Assembly: GCF_015711645.1 (NCBI RefSeq)
Contig: NZ_JABTEX010000002.1
Coordinates: 806,001 to 870,000 of the forward strand
Reading direction: 5' to 3'
Origin: Planomonospora sp. ID82291
GTDB taxonomy: Bacteria; Actinomycetota; Actinomycetes; Streptosporangiales; Streptosporangiaceae
DNA: 64,000 nucleotides
Shown here: in pieces, positions 63,999-64,000 of the stretch
How positions within the stretch are numbered: position 1 is the stretch's first letter
Layout: each line of letters begins with the position of its first letter
The notes under the pieces: generated by a model
What the model was told of the DNA's origin: nothing
What the model saw: the letters and a program-made list of their open reading frames with translations, nothing else
The model's database searches: none
Made by a program: the position numbers and the translations under genes

Positions 63999-64000
63999 CC

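Overview
The window is very GC-rich, with strongly G/C-biased third codon positions, many GTG and TTG starts and short ATGA or GTGA gene overlaps. It carries actinobacterial hallmarks: a SigR-like ECF sigma factor, a CvnABCD conservon, DtxR/IdeR-type iron boxes, an FtsY with an N-terminal membrane segment, and the conserved run recG-rsmD-coaD-DUF177-rpmF-rnc-mutM-smc-ftsY. It is therefore actinomycete chromosome, most likely a filamentous genus near Streptosporangiales (an inference from gene content only). No rRNA, tRNA, CRISPR array, transposase or phage gene was found.

Layout. 1-14.6 kb: conserved housekeeping block for lipid, DNA and RNA maintenance, coenzyme A, ribosome, SMC and SRP receptor, with one divergent secreted esterase inside it. 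14.8-18.9 kb: ferric-siderophore ABC importer. The permease/ATPase operon and the lipoprotein gene diverge from two adjacent iron boxes. 19-24.5 kb: a PLP cysteine synthase-like enzyme, an ECF sigma factor without its anti-sigma gene, a divergent EamA transporter/XRE-cupin regulator pair, a polysaccharide deacetylase and a secreted Cu-Zn superoxide dismutase. 24.7-33.8 kb: typA, a hydrolase, pta-ackA, an aldehyde dehydrogenase and a secreted coiled-coil protein with a metallopeptidase-like C-terminus. 33.9-38.5 kb: a TetR gene facing an operon that appears to begin with a 35-residue membrane peptide, then a siderophore-interacting reductase, a flavin monooxygenase and a small membrane protein; then a membrane protein fused to a PemK-like domain. 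38.9-47.8 kb: secreted GH16 glucanase, conservon, GH1 beta-glucosidase with a TetR, and an aldo/keto reductase with a MerR. 47.9-54.4 kb: envelope block with a penicillin-binding protein, a GT2-GtrA fusion, a GT-C-like membrane protein and an ABC exporter. 54.6-64 kb: regulators paired with transporters or enzymes, a GDPD, and a cysteine dioxygenase-like/amidohydrolase operon cut by the window end.

Two themes stand out. First, several regulator/target pairs are divergent and have readable palindromic operators between them: iron boxes, XRE/EamA, TetR/SIP, TetR/beta-glucosidase, MerR/AKR, and XRE2, whose operator overlaps its own start codon. Several of these genes look leaderless. Second, the window is studded with abutting tandem duplications, mostly 15-35 bp, many spanning or directly following stop codons. 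At least ten gene ends are affected, and some copies are perfect. No known element I can name explains this pattern, and it is the main candidate here for something undescribed.
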